This document shows, in pieces, positions 8,532 to 16,602 of a stretch of 64,000 nucleotides of DNA. The DNA comes from Litoreibacter meonggei. GTDB lineage: Bacteria > Pseudomonadota > Alphaproteobacteria > Rhodobacterales > Rhodobacteraceae. How positions within the stretch are numbered: position 1 is the first letter of the stretch; every line of letters begins with the position of its first letter. Location of the stretch: positions 124,001 to 188,000 of the forward strand of contig NZ_RCCE01000004.1 of NCBI RefSeq assembly GCF_003663885.1. The letters are read 5' to 3'. The translations under genes and the position numbers were made by a program. The notes under the pieces are model-generated. The model was not told the DNA's origin, searched no databases, and saw only the letters and a program-made list of their open reading frames with translations.

Positions 8532-9635
8532 ATGGAAAAAAATGCTGCGACTGCAACAGGATCGGAACGACTGACAGGCCGGATCAAGGGGCGAGGGACG
8601 CCGAAAAATGACGTTGGGCGCTTTGAACGTCTCGCGCGAGTGGCCGTTGATGACGGTTGGGATACGGCCGAAGAAGAAATGCCGTTGCGTCGTACACATG
8701 TCACCTGCGAGCGGGTGACCAAGGTCGTGACGCGCAACACGTCGCCGGATGTGCCATTTGACCGCTCCCTGAACCCGTATCGTGGTTGTGAGCATGGCTG
8801 CATCTACTGCTTCGCACGCCCGAGCCACGCCTATTTGGGACTGTCGCCGGGACTGGACTTCGAGACGCGCCTGATTGCACGGCCCAATGCGGCTCAGGCA
8901 TTGGAGCGGGAGTTCATGCGTCCCGGTTATGCGCCTGACGTTCTCGCCATTGGCACCAATACCGACGCCTATCAGCCGATCGAAAAAGATCGGCGTATTA
9001 TGCGCGGAGTTTTGGGTGCCCTGCAGCGATTCAGGCATCCGGTGTCTATTGTGACCAAAGGCAGTTTGATCGAGCGCGATATAGATATTCTGGGCGCGAT
9101 GGCCGCCGACAGGCTGGCCTCGGCGTCGATTTCTATCACCACCTTGGATGCCAAACTTGCTCGCCAGATGGAGCCGCGCGTGCCGACCCCTGCACGCCGT
9201 CTGCAGACCATTGAGCGATTGGCGACGGCGGGTATCCCTGTTCGGGTTAGCGTGTCGCCATTGATCCCGGGTCTCACGGATCACGAGTTGGAAGCAATTA
9301 TGCAGAGCGCCTGCGATGCGGGTGCGGTCGCCGCCAGCACGATCAGCATCCGACTGCCCGGCGAAGTGTCGGGGCTGTTTCAAGATTGGCTTGCGCGCGC
9401 GGTCCCCGGAAGTGCTGCAAAAGTCATGGCGCGGGTGCGCCAGATGCATGGCGGGCGTGACTACGACGCTACTTTCGGGACGCGGATGAAAGGGCAGGGC
9501 ACTCATGCCGAATTGATGCGGCGGCGCTTTCAGACTGCTTGCAAACGGATTGGCCTGAGAGAGCATCTTCCTAGACTCCGAAGCGATTTGTTTGTCCGAC
9601 CTGCGCGGGCAGGAGATCAGCTCAGCCTGTTTTGA
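8532..9635 (+). CDS. PA0069-family radical SAM protein
   Basis: 367 residues. The [4Fe-4S] motif is CEHGCIYCFARP, with Cys at about 86, 90 and 93, followed by SHAYLGLSPGLDFE, which is typical of the SplB-like PA0069 family. IGTNTDAYQPIEK, SIVTKGSLIERD and VSPLIPGLTDHELE mark the partial TIM barrel. The C terminus carries the GRDYDATFGTRMKGQG segment. The substrate is unknown; spore photoproduct lyase is a distant relative, so nucleic-acid or peptide chemistry is possible but not shown. It sits between the two methionine synthase parts, divergent from the corrinoid gene and convergent with the homocysteine methyltransferase gene (12-base gap). The start codon is uncertain because the ribosome site is weak. 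Confidence 0.88.
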   Translation: MEKNAATATGSERLTGRIKGRGTPKNDVGRFERLARVAVDDGWDTAEEEMPLRRTHVTCERVTKVVTRNTSPDVPFDRSLNPYRGCEHGCIYCFARPSHAYLGLSPGLDFETRLIARPNAAQALEREFMRPGYAPDVLAIGTNTDAYQPIEKDRRIMRGVLGALQRFRHPVSIVTKGSLIERDIDILGAMAADRLASASISITTLDAKLARQMEPRVPTPARRLQTIERLATAGIPVRVSVSPLIPGLTDHELEAIMQSACDAGAVAASTISIRLPGEVSGLFQDWLARAVPGSAAKVMARVRQMHGGRDYDATFGTRMKGQGTHAELMRRRFQTACKRIGLREHLPRLRSDLFVRPARAGDQLSLF

Positions 9636-9647
9636 GCCGGACATCTG

Positions 9648-10655
9648 TCAAGAGCGGGCGCGGCGACGTGTGACGCGAGGGGCGGGGCCTGCGCCGTCTG
9701 TGCCATCGCTCTCCGACGAGAACCCACCGAGTTTGGCGGTTATTTGCTGCAATGTTGGGCGCTCACCACGAGGGCGGGATTCGAGGGCCGCGCGCATCCT
9801 GCGCAGATGATCCGGCGTGGTCCCGCAGCAACCACCGATGATCGTCGCGCCGGAGTCGCGGGCGAGGCATGCATAGTCTGCCATCAAATCGGGTGTGCCA
9901 TCGTAGTGGATGTGGCCGTCATGGTATTTCGGAATGCCGGCGTTGCCTTTGGCGATGATCGGGATGTCAGAGCCGTCAAATCCAAGCACCGTGCGCAGTA
10001 GATCAGAGGAACCGACCCCACAGTTAGCCCCAAATGCCAAGGGCTGTTGCGGCAAACGTTTGGTCAGTGCAGTCAGGGCTGCGGATGTCAGACCCATCAT
10101 CGTGCGGCCCGCGGTGTCAAAGCTCATGGTGCAACACCACGGCATATCGGCAAGTTTCGCGGCTTCGGACGCAGCCTTCAGTTCCTCGGGCGCGGAAATC
10201 GTCTCGGACCAAAGAACATCTGCACCACCCGCCTTCAAGCCTTCTGCCTGCTCATGGAACATTTCGACAGCGCTTTCGTGGGTGAGTGTCCCCATCGGGA
10301 CCATAATGTCGCCAGTTGGTCCCATGGAACCGGCAACAATCACTGGACGCCCTGCGGAATCAGCAACTTCGCGGCCAATTTCGGCCGCCAAGCGGTTTAG
10401 CTCAAACACGCGATCTTGGGCATCGTGTAGCTTCAGGCGAGACGCATTGCCGCCAAAAGTGTTGGTCAAGAACAGATCGGATCCTGCGTTGACGGCATCG
10501 CTATACAGCCGATGAATGCGGTCTGGATGATCCGCGTTCCACAATTCCGGCGCATCACCAGAGCTTAGCCCCATGTTGAACAATTGTGTACCAGTCGCCC
10601 CGTCTGCGAGAAGCCAATCGCGGTCGGCAAGCAGGCGGCTGAGAGCATTGGTCAT
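9648..10655 (-). CDS. bmt: Homocysteine S-methyltransferase (betaine/MetH N-domain type)
   Basis: 335 residues with the Zn-thiolate homocysteine-binding barrel. LLADGATGTQLFNMG (15-29) is the substrate loop, TNTFGGN follows, and the zinc cysteines are in GANCG (C212) and GGCCGTTP (C276, C277). It is often annotated as betaine-homocysteine methyltransferase, but the nearby free B12 protein makes it more likely to be the homocysteine half of a split methionine synthase. The methyl-THF-binding part and the RamA-like reactivase are not in the window. The last roughly 30 residues are an Arg/Pro-rich tail beyond the normal barrel. The upstream region contains a palindrome and a perfect inverted repeat, listed separately. 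Confidence 0.92.
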   Translation of the reverse strand: MTNALSRLLADRDWLLADGATGTQLFNMGLSSGDAPELWNADHPDRIHRLYSDAVNAGSDLFLTNTFGGNASRLKLHDAQDRVFELNRLAAEIGREVADSAGRPVIVAGSMGPTGDIMVPMGTLTHESAVEMFHEQAEGLKAGGADVLWSETISAPEELKAASEAAKLADMPWCCTMSFDTAGRTMMGLTSAALTALTKRLPQQPLAFGANCGVGSSDLLRTVLGFDGSDIPIIAKGNAGIPKYHDGHIHYDGTPDLMADYACLARDSGATIIGGCCGTTPDHLRRMRAALESRPRGERPTLQQITAKLGGFSSESDGTDGAGPAPRVTRRRARS

Positions 10656-10723
10656 GGAATGGTCCTGTCATAAATCGGAGTCCGTCAACGGCCTCATCAC
10701 ATGCGAGCCTAGATGAATCAAAT

Positions 10724-10745
10724 TGATAATTATCATAATGATCAT
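10724..10745. promoter_or_regulatory. AT-rich palindrome, possible operator
   Basis: TGATAATTATCA (10724-10735) is a perfect 12-base palindrome, followed two bases on by the 8-base palindrome ATGATCAT. The pattern of GATAAT/ATTATC half-sites is Fur-box-like. It lies about 70-90 bases upstream of the bmt start codon, a reasonable operator position. Confidence 0.4.
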
Positions 10746-10871
10746 GAATTTGACGTGCTGGCTGAGACGGGTTCCCAGTCGTTTGGTCGCGGATAGAGAG
10801 ACTGCAAAGTGCAAGCCTCGAAAAGAGGTAGGGTGGAATGCTATCCGTAGCAGTGAATTGGCGCGCGCATT

Positions 10872-10902
10872 CTGGTTCAATACCTGCGGGAAAATGAACC
10901 AG
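10872..10902. repeat. Perfect 8-bp inverted repeat
   Basis: CTGGTTCA (10872-10879) and TGAACCAG (10895-10902) are exact reverse complements around a 15-base spacer. It could be a hairpin in the bmt leader or a protein site. There is no U-run, so it is unlikely to be a terminator. Confidence 0.45.
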
Positions 10903-11002
10903 CTCACCTGAGCACTTGATATAATCATAGAGGAAATGGCTATACTTCAATGCGCAAAGCGATAGCGGGCTGAGGTCAATGGAGGAACGACTAGGCGAAA
11001 AA

Positions 11003-11034
11003 AAGGCCACCAGAGATGCTCTGACGGCCTTTCC
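11003..11034 (-). terminator. Rho-independent terminator after DUF1476 gene
   Basis: On the minus strand AAAGGCC...CAGAG pairs with CTCTG...GGCCTTT, closing a small loop, and runs straight into seven T residues. It lies about 22 bases after the stop of the DUF1476 gene. This is a textbook intrinsic terminator. Confidence 0.85.
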
Positions 11035-11055
11035 AAGATACTGGGTCTCAGTGTT

Positions 11056-11370
11056 TTACAGCTCGGTCAGCAACTGGGCTTTGGCTTCGGCCATCAGCTC
11101 TGCCATCTTCGCGCGAATGGTAGCTTCAGCGGCCTTATCGCCAAGATCACCAGCGACCTTGCGATATACATCTTCGTCACCGGCTTCTTCGAAATCGGCG
11201 CGAACCACTTCTTTAGCGTAATCTGCTGCGTCATCGCCGGATTTTCCCATCAGCTCTGCGGCCCACAAGCCCAGCAGCTTGTTGCGGCGGGCTTCGGCCT
11301 TGAATTGCATTTCTGCGTCATGGGCGAATTTGGATTCAAACGCGTTTTCGCGGTCATCAAAGGTGGTCAT
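11056..11370 (-). CDS. DUF1476 protein, F1Fo-ATPase zeta-type inhibitor
   Basis: 104 residues, the exact size of the alphaproteobacterial zeta subunit characterised in Paracoccus denitrificans. There the N-terminal segment inserts into F1 and blocks ATP hydrolysis. The protein opens MTTFDDRENAFESKFAHD, which is the family signature and corresponds to the inhibitory helix. It continues with FKAEARRNKLLGLWAAELMG, then a helical bundle rich in Asp/Glu and Ala. There is no signal or membrane segment, as expected for a cytoplasmic F1-binding protein. The gene is divergent from purC, a conserved arrangement in this family of bacteria, and has its own terminator. The inhibitory role here is inferred from the family. 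Confidence 0.88.
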   Translation of the reverse strand: MTTFDDRENAFESKFAHDAEMQFKAEARRNKLLGLWAAELMGKSGDDAADYAKEVVRADFEEAGDEDVYRKVAGDLGDKAAEATIRAKMAELMAEAKAQLLTEL

Positions 11371-11564
11371 GCACGGCTCCTGTGGATGTCTGTTCCTCTT
11401 GATATGCCCATGCTTTCGCGCTGACGCAAGGGGTTGGTGTCTTCGCGGGGTGAAGTGACGCGGCTTGCATTGCTTGTCTGACCCGCGCGGGTGACGTATA
11501 GGCTCGGCTAACGAGGGGACATGAGTCCCGCCCCGCGCGGGACGCCGCGCCACAGGAGATGCCC

Positions 11565-12326
11565 ATGGCACGCCGCAAGAAGATCTACGAAGGCAAAGCT
11601 AAAACGCTGTATGAAGGCCCCGAGCCGGGAACGCTGGTCCAGTATTTCAAAGACGACGCGACCGCCAACAACGCCGAAAAGCACGGTATAATCGAGGGCA
11701 AGGGCGTGTTGAACAACCGCCTGAGCGAGTTCTTTATGACCGGTCTTGGCCATATCGGTGTGCCTACACACTTCATCAAACGTCTGAACATGCGTGAGCA
11801 GTTGATCCGCGCGGTGGAGATCATTCCGCTGGAGGTGATTGTGCGCAACTACGCGGCCGGCTCCATGGCGAAACGTCTGGGGATGGAAGAAGGCACCATG
11901 CTGCCGCGACCCATCGTCGAGTTTTCTTATAAAGACGACGCCTTGGGTGATCCGCTGGTGCCTGAAGAATACATCATCGCTTTGGGCTGGGCGAGCCAGC
12001 AAGATCTGGACGACATCATAGCGCTAGCGTTGCGGGTCAATGATTTCATGTCGGGTGTCATGTACGGCGTTGGCATCAAGCTCATTGATTTCAAAATCGA
12101 GATTGGCCGCCAGTTTGATGGTGATTTTCAACGCTTGATCGTTGCAGACGAAATTAGCCCAGACAGCTGCCGGCTGTGGGACATGGAAACCGGCGAAAAA
12201 CTCGACAAGGATGTATTCCGCCGCGATCTTGGTAACCTGGCCGATGCTTATACCGAAGTTGCCCGTCGTTTGGGCGTTTTACCCAATAACAACGCGCCGT
12301 TAGGCAAGCCTACATTGATTAACTAA
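11565..12326 (+). CDS. purC: SAICAR synthetase PurC
   Basis: 253 residues. It ligates aspartate to CAIR with ATP, step eight of purine synthesis. It shows the family start [17 protein letters not shown], then [40 protein letters not shown] (substrate loop), and the C-terminal [12 protein letters not shown] signature. ATG at 11565 was preferred over ATG at 11559 because the AGGAG site abuts the earlier one but stands six bases from the later one. It heads the cluster purC, RraB-like, purS, alcohol dehydrogenase and purQ. Confidence 0.97.
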   Translation: MARRKKIYEGKAKTLYEGPEPGTLVQYFKDDATANNAEKHGIIEGKGVLNNRLSEFFMTGLGHIGVPTHFIKRLNMREQLIRAVEIIPLEVIVRNYAAGSMAKRLGMEEGTMLPRPIVEFSYKDDALGDPLVPEEYIIALGWASQQDLDDIIALALRVNDFMSGVMYGVGIKLIDFKIEIGRQFDGDFQRLIVADEISPDSCRLWDMETGEKLDKDVFRRDLGNLADAYTEVARRLGVLPNNNAPLGKPTLIN

Positions 12327-12338
12327 CGGACATCGCCC

Positions 12339-12713
12339 GTGATTTTACGTTTGCTCAATTCCATCGCCGCGCGGTTTCGCAAGCCGTTGGAATTGGGCAG
12401 TCCGAAGGCCAACAAGCTGGTCCTTGCGCAAATCGCGGAGCAGGGGGACGATGGTACGCAAGAACGCCATGTGCGCCACTTTGCCTATCCGCTGCGCGGT
12501 CCAAATGCGGCCGGCATGGATCATGCTGTTGAATTGTTCGCCGAGGCTGGGCTGGACGTTTCCGAGACACAGTTCCGAAGCGGCGTTATGGGCGAGCACT
12601 ACGCGGCCGTAGCCGATGAAGAATTTGACCAACTGACAGACAGCCTGCGTGATGAATTTGCGCGCATGGGCTGGGAATATGACGGCTGGGAATGCGCCGT
12701 CTTAAAAAGCTGA
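12339..12713 (+). CDS. RraB-like ribonuclease E inhibitor domain protein
   Basis: 124 residues from a GTG start. The N terminus is a basic amphipathic helix (LRLLNSIAARFRK). The rest has the RraB layout: a QIAEQGDDG segment, HFAYPL, a DHAVELFAEAGLDV helix, and the ending WEYDGWECAVL, which closely resembles the EYDGWG ending of E. coli RraB. RraB binds the scaffold region of RNase E and changes its substrate choice. RNase E itself is encoded 6 kb downstream. The assignment rests on motif resemblance and size; regulation of RNase E by this protein is inference. It lies 12 bases after purC and 13 before purS, in the same transcription unit. Confidence 0.75.
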   Translation: MILRLLNSIAARFRKPLELGSPKANKLVLAQIAEQGDDGTQERHVRHFAYPLRGPNAAGMDHAVELFAEAGLDVSETQFRSGVMGEHYAAVADEEFDQLTDSLRDEFARMGWEYDGWECAVLKS

Positions 12714-12726
12714 GGGAGCTACGATC

Positions 12727-12957
12727 ATGAAAGCACGCGTCCATATCATGTTGAAAAACGGGGTGCTGGATCCACAAGGCGAGGCCGTGCGCCATGCGCT
12801 AGGGACTTTGGGCTTTTCGGGCGTGAACGGCGTACGTCAAGGCAAGGTAATCGAGCTGGATCTGGCCGATGGCACCACTGAGGCGACTGTCAAAGACATG
12901 TGTGAGAAGCTTCTCGCGAACACCGTGATCGAAAGCTACACGATCGAGATGTCGTAA
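12727..12957 (+). CDS. purS: PurS subunit of FGAM synthase
   Basis: 76 residues. It begins MKARVHIMLKNGVLDPQG, the PurS signature, and continues LGFSGVNGVRQGKVIELDL with the C-terminal ANTVIESYTIEM strand. PurS bridges the glutaminase PurQ and the synthase PurL and is needed for ammonia transfer. A GGGAG site precedes the ATG. Its TAA overlaps the ATG of the following alcohol dehydrogenase (TAATG), so translation of the two is coupled. PurL is not in the window. Confidence 0.96.
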   Translation: MKARVHIMLKNGVLDPQGEAVRHALGTLGFSGVNGVRQGKVIELDLADGTTEATVKDMCEKLLANTVIESYTIEMS

Positions 12958-13994
12958 TGCGCGCAGCCGTACTTCGCGAGTATAACGCGCCATTGTCCAT
13001 CGAGGACGTGGCCGAGCCGGATTGCCCGAAGGACGGAGTTGTTCTGAAGGTGATGGCGTGTGGCGTGTGCCGTTCGGATTGGCATGGCTGGACGGGAGAA
13101 CACCCGCGCGTGAAGCCGGGCCAGATCGGCGGGCATGAATATTGCGGTGAAGTTGTTGAAGCGGGGCCGCTGGCAACGCACAAATTGGGCGACAGGCTGA
13201 TCGCTCCGTTCATTCTGGCCTGCGGCGCATGTCCGTCATGCCAAGAGGGAAACCAGAACACCTGCCCAAATCAGCGCCTTCCGGGCTTTGTCGAGCCCGG
13301 TGCGTTTGCCGAGTATGTGGCGGTGCCGTTTGACCACAACCTCGCCTACTTGCCAGAGACTCTATCACCCACCGTCGCCGCCGGCCTTGGATGCCGCGTC
13401 ACGACGGCGTGGCATGCACTGACAGGGCGCGCGGCGTTGCAGCCGGGTGAGTGGCTGGCCGTGCATGGCACCGGCGGCATTGGGCTCTCTGCGCTTCTGC
13501 TCGGCGTCGCTATGGGGGCACGTGTGGTTGTTGTCGATATCGTCGAGGAAAAACTCACCCACGCCAAAGGCTTGGGGGCCGAAGCTGCGGTGAATGCCAT
13601 TGACGGCCATGTCGCCGCTCAAATCAAAGAGATTACCGGTGGTGGGGCCCATGTGTCAGTTGAGGCGCTTGGCCTGCCTATCACCACCAACGCCTCCATT
13701 GAATGCCTGCGCCCGCTGGGGCGCCATGTGCAGGTTGGTATGCCCGTCGGCCACACCGCCACGATGGAAATCAACATGAGCGCGGTTTATCTGGGCAATC
13801 TGGCGCTCTATGGAACACGTGGCATGCCGCCGTGGAAGTATCCGAGCCTGTTGGCGCTGATCACCAGCGGTCGTATTGATATGTCGCCACTCATTGCCCG
13901 CGAAATCGGATTGTCTGGCGTTTCGGACGAGCTTGCCGCCTTCAACGGGCCGACCCCTCCGGGCGTGGCCGTCATCACTGATTTTCTAAGTTAA
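12957..13994 (+). CDS. Zinc-dependent alcohol dehydrogenase (MDR superfamily)
   Basis: 345 residues. Catalytic zinc ligands are Cys38 in CGVCRSD, the GHEYCGEV block (His60, Glu61) and Cys146 in GLGCRV. Structural zinc cysteines lie at 89, 92, 95 and 103. The nucleotide-binding turn is GTGGIG (171-176), with an acidic residue after VVVVD, pointing to NAD rather than NADP. The fold is complete, so it should be active; the substrate is unknown. The odd point is position: it starts on the last base of purS and ends 14 bases before purQ, so it is embedded between two subunits of one enzyme complex. It may be a detoxifying enzyme or simply a gene insertion that kept coupling. Confidence 0.93.
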   Translation: MRAAVLREYNAPLSIEDVAEPDCPKDGVVLKVMACGVCRSDWHGWTGEHPRVKPGQIGGHEYCGEVVEAGPLATHKLGDRLIAPFILACGACPSCQEGNQNTCPNQRLPGFVEPGAFAEYVAVPFDHNLAYLPETLSPTVAAGLGCRVTTAWHALTGRAALQPGEWLAVHGTGGIGLSALLLGVAMGARVVVVDIVEEKLTHAKGLGAEAAVNAIDGHVAAQIKEITGGGAHVSVEALGLPITTNASIECLRPLGRHVQVGMPVGHTATMEINMSAVYLGNLALYGTRGMPPWKYPSLLALITSGRIDMSPLIAREIGLSGVSDELAAFNGPTPPGVAVITDFLS

Positions 13995-14008
13995 AGGATC
14001 GTTTTGCC

Positions 14009-14677
14009 ATGAAAGCTGCCGTCATTGTCTTCCCCGGTTCGAACTGCGACCGCGATCTTGCCGAAGGGTTCCGCCAAGCGGGCTTCGAGGTGTCTATGGT
14101 GTGGCACAAGGATACCGACCTGCCAAAGGGTATGGATGTCATCGGAATTCCGGGTGGTTTCTCCTTCGGTGACTACCTGCGCTGCGGCGCAATCGCCGCG
14201 CAATCGCCGATTTGTCGCGCGGTGGTGGATTATGCCCATAAAGGCGGCCATGTGCTTGGCTTCTGTAATGGATTTCAGGTGCTCTGTGAGACCGGCCTGC
14301 TACCCGGAGTGCTGATGCGAAACGCCGGTTTGAAATTCGTGTGCCGCCAGCAAGCGCTGCGGGTCGAGACGGCGGATAGCCCGTTCACCAATGCGTACAG
14401 CAAAGGCAGCGAGATCATGGTGCCGATCGCCCACCACGATGGGAACTTTTCCGCCGACGCTGATTTGGTCAAACGACTGCGTGGCGAAGACCGTGTCGCG
14501 TTCAGCTATGTGGACAACCCGAATGGCTCGACCGGTGACATTGCGGGTATTCTCAGTGAAAACCGCCGTGTTCTGGGAATGATGCCGCATCCGGAACGTG
14601 CATGTGAGCCTACCCATGGCGGGACCGACGGGCAGGGCGTGTTCAAATCCCTGACCGAGGTTTTGGCTCTGGCGTGA
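14009..14677 (+). CDS. purQ: PurQ glutaminase subunit of FGAM synthase
   Basis: 222 residues, a class I glutamine amidotransferase that supplies ammonia to PurL. The N terminus [14 protein letters not shown] is typical of PurQ. The nucleophile is Cys86 in [10 protein letters not shown], and the His-Glu pair is in [10 protein letters not shown] near the C terminus. The oxyanion turn [14 protein letters not shown] is present. It is the last gene of the purC cluster. No convincing terminator is visible in the 53 bases before dctB-like gene. Confidence 0.97.
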   Translation: MKAAVIVFPGSNCDRDLAEGFRQAGFEVSMVWHKDTDLPKGMDVIGIPGGFSFGDYLRCGAIAAQSPICRAVVDYAHKGGHVLGFCNGFQVLCETGLLPGVLMRNAGLKFVCRQQALRVETADSPFTNAYSKGSEIMVPIAHHDGNFSADADLVKRLRGEDRVAFSYVDNPNGSTGDIAGILSENRRVLGMMPHPERACEPTHGGTDGQGVFKSLTEVLALA

Positions 14678-14730
14678 TTTCGCCTATGGGTGAGCTTGAG
14701 AGTGCTCGGGCAGTAACCTAATCTAGGCGC

Positions 14731-16575
14731 ATGAAGACAACGCCTCCATCTGGCGGCTCCGATGTAAAAACGGTGCCGTCTTATCAAGTTCGGCCATCGC
14801 CCAAGGCGACGTGGCTGGTTCGAGGTATTGTTATCGCACTCATTGCGGTGGCCGTCGGGATCATCTGGATATCCAATCTTTGGCTAACCGACCGTTTCAC
14901 CGAAACCACACGCAACCGTGGCGAGATACGATTAGCTCTCTATTCAAATGCCATCACGTCAGAGTTGCAGCGCAACCGAGTGGTGCCATTGTTGCTATCA
15001 CGCGACCCTGTGATGATCTCGGCGTTGAACTCTAACGATTTCTCGGCCACGTCCCGCCGCCTGATTTCGTTCTCGGAAGAGATTGGCGCTGCTGCGCTGC
15101 GTCTTTTGGATCAGGACGGAGTGACTGTGGCGTCGTCTGATCGTAATGAATTGGGTGCGGTGTTCCGCAACTCGCCCTACTTCGTCGATGCGCTGCGCGC
15201 TAACGACACCGTTTTTAACGCAACACAGCTGGAAAGCGGGGCTTATAAATTCACCTATGCCCGCCGGATCGAATCCGAGAAGCAGGGCATCGGTGTAATC
15301 GTCGTCGATGTGGACCTACGCCAGTTCGAAACCCGTTGGCGCTCGCCGTCTGAGGCCGTTCTGGTTGCCAATTCCGAAGGCCAGATTGTTATAGCAACAG
15401 ATCCGCGCTGGCGCGGGCTCGACATCGCCGAAGCGTTGGAGACTCGGACGCCAGACAGTGCCCTGCGTCGCGCCTTTGAGGCAACCGGTGGGCTGTTCGA
15501 TATAGAACAACCAGATGCTTATTTTCGCGGCGAGGCGGTGATGGAAATGGTCGGACGCATCCCGTTCAGGGGCTGGCGGATCACATCGTTCTCGACCTAT
15601 GCGAGTGTGCGGGAACGGGTGAACGGGGTCCTTGCCATCGAGATTATGGCTTTTGCCATTCTGCTTGCATTGGCATTCTATGTTCTGTCTCGCCGCGCTC
15701 AATCGCAAGCAGGGTTCTTTCGCCGCGAGAGCGAGGAACTACGCGCACTGAATCTGCGTCTTAGCCGCGAGATTGCGGAGCGCCAAAAAGTACAAAAGAA
15801 CCTTGAAGTGGCGGAGCAATCTTTGGCTCAGTCGCAAAAACTTGCGGCTTTGGGAGAGATGTCCGCCGCTGTGAGCCACGAGTTGAACCAACCTCTGGCA
15901 GCGATGAAGACCTATCTTGCAGGTGCCAAGCTGCTGCTGCAACGCCGCCGCCCTGACGAAGCTCAGGCATCCTTCCAGCGGATTGATGATTTGATAGACC
16001 GGATGGGTTCGATAACGCGCCAGTTGAAATCTTACGCCCGCAAAGGCGGAGACGCGCTTGAGCCCGTGGATTTGCGAGACGCCGTGCGCGGCTCGCTATC
16101 GATGATGGAGCCGCAACTAAAGCGCGGCGATGTGCGCGTGGTTTCCACCTTGCCCGAGGAACCGGTTCTGGTTCTTGGCGACCGTGTACGGCTGGAGCAG
16201 GTAATTATTAATCTGTTTCGTAACGCGCTGGATGCCACCAAGGGCGTGGCTAAACCGCAAGTCGAGATATTGCTTAATTCGGGCGAAACCGCCGTGCTTA
16301 GTGTCCGCGACAACGGCGAGGGACTCGAAAGTCTCGAAGAGCTATTTGAGCCGTTTTATACCACCAAACAACCGGGTGAGGGGGTTGGACTTGGTCTTGC
16401 CATCTCATCCGGGATTGTCGCTGATTTGGGCGGTCGACTCACCGCCCGCAATGGTCAGGCTGGCGGCGCCGTTTTCGAAGTTCAGCTACCGATCTTGGGC
16501 CACGACGCCATCAAGACCCAACCACCAACACCATTACCCGCCTCAGACAGTAAAAAAATTGAGGCCGCCGAATAG
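14731..16575 (+). CDS. dctB: Sensor histidine kinase, DctB-like
   Basis: 614 residues. Membrane helix 1 is at about residues 29-52, followed by a roughly 260-residue periplasmic part that looks like a double PAS/Cache sensor (RLLDQDGVTVASSD, SEGQIVIATDPRWRGLDI). Helix 2 is near 300-320. A coiled linker then leads to the H-box AAVSHELNQPLAAM, N-box INLFRNALDA, VRDNGEGL and GVGLGLAISSGI. This arrangement is that of DctB, the C4-dicarboxylate sensor of rhizobia. The ligand here is not proven, since no dicarboxylate transporter lies nearby. The response regulator gene follows 27 bases later, so the two form an operon. Confidence 0.9.
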   Translation: MKTTPPSGGSDVKTVPSYQVRPSPKATWLVRGIVIALIAVAVGIIWISNLWLTDRFTETTRNRGEIRLALYSNAITSELQRNRVVPLLLSRDPVMISALNSNDFSATSRRLISFSEEIGAAALRLLDQDGVTVASSDRNELGAVFRNSPYFVDALRANDTVFNATQLESGAYKFTYARRIESEKQGIGVIVVDVDLRQFETRWRSPSEAVLVANSEGQIVIATDPRWRGLDIAEALETRTPDSALRRAFEATGGLFDIEQPDAYFRGEAVMEMVGRIPFRGWRITSFSTYASVRERVNGVLAIEIMAFAILLALAFYVLSRRAQSQAGFFRRESEELRALNLRLSREIAERQKVQKNLEVAEQSLAQSQKLAALGEMSAAVSHELNQPLAAMKTYLAGAKLLLQRRRPDEAQASFQRIDDLIDRMGSITRQLKSYARKGGDALEPVDLRDAVRGSLSMMEPQLKRGDVRVVSTLPEEPVLVLGDRVRLEQVIINLFRNALDATKGVAKPQVEILLNSGETAVLSVRDNGEGLESLEELFEPFYTTKQPGEGVGLGLAISSGIVADLGGRLTARNGQAGGAVFEVQLPILGHDAIKTQPPTPLPASDSKKIEAAE

Positions 16576-16602
16576 GCGAACTACAGCAAAAGGAGCCAGA
16601 TC

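Larger units (their letters stand above)
10656..11003 (-). other. Non-coding region upstream of the homocysteine methyltransferase
   Basis: About 350 bases without a credible gene; small open frames here show no family-like sequence. The region is richer in A+T than its neighbours, especially around 10720-10750. It holds the palindrome at 10724-10735 and the inverted repeat at 10872-10902. I looked for a cobalamin (B12 box), SAM-II or SAH riboswitch on the minus strand and could not recognise one. Confidence 0.6.

Noticed and set aside
8379-9644. 421-codon open frame on the minus strand opposite the radical SAM gene
   Set aside because: It is antisense to a gene with clear motifs, and the translation is rich in Arg, His and Cys without family features.
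9648-10655. Calling the gene a dedicated betaine-homocysteine methyltransferase
   Set aside because: The barrel and zinc motif cannot separate betaine from methyl-B12 use, and the neighbouring B12 protein favours the split synthase.
10668-10928. 86-codon frame upstream of bmt
   Set aside because: No good ribosome site and it overlaps the palindrome; translation shows no family pattern.
10656-11003. Cobalamin or SAM/SAH riboswitch before the homocysteine methyltransferase
   Set aside because: No B12 box, SAM-II or SAH core could be seen on the minus strand by eye.
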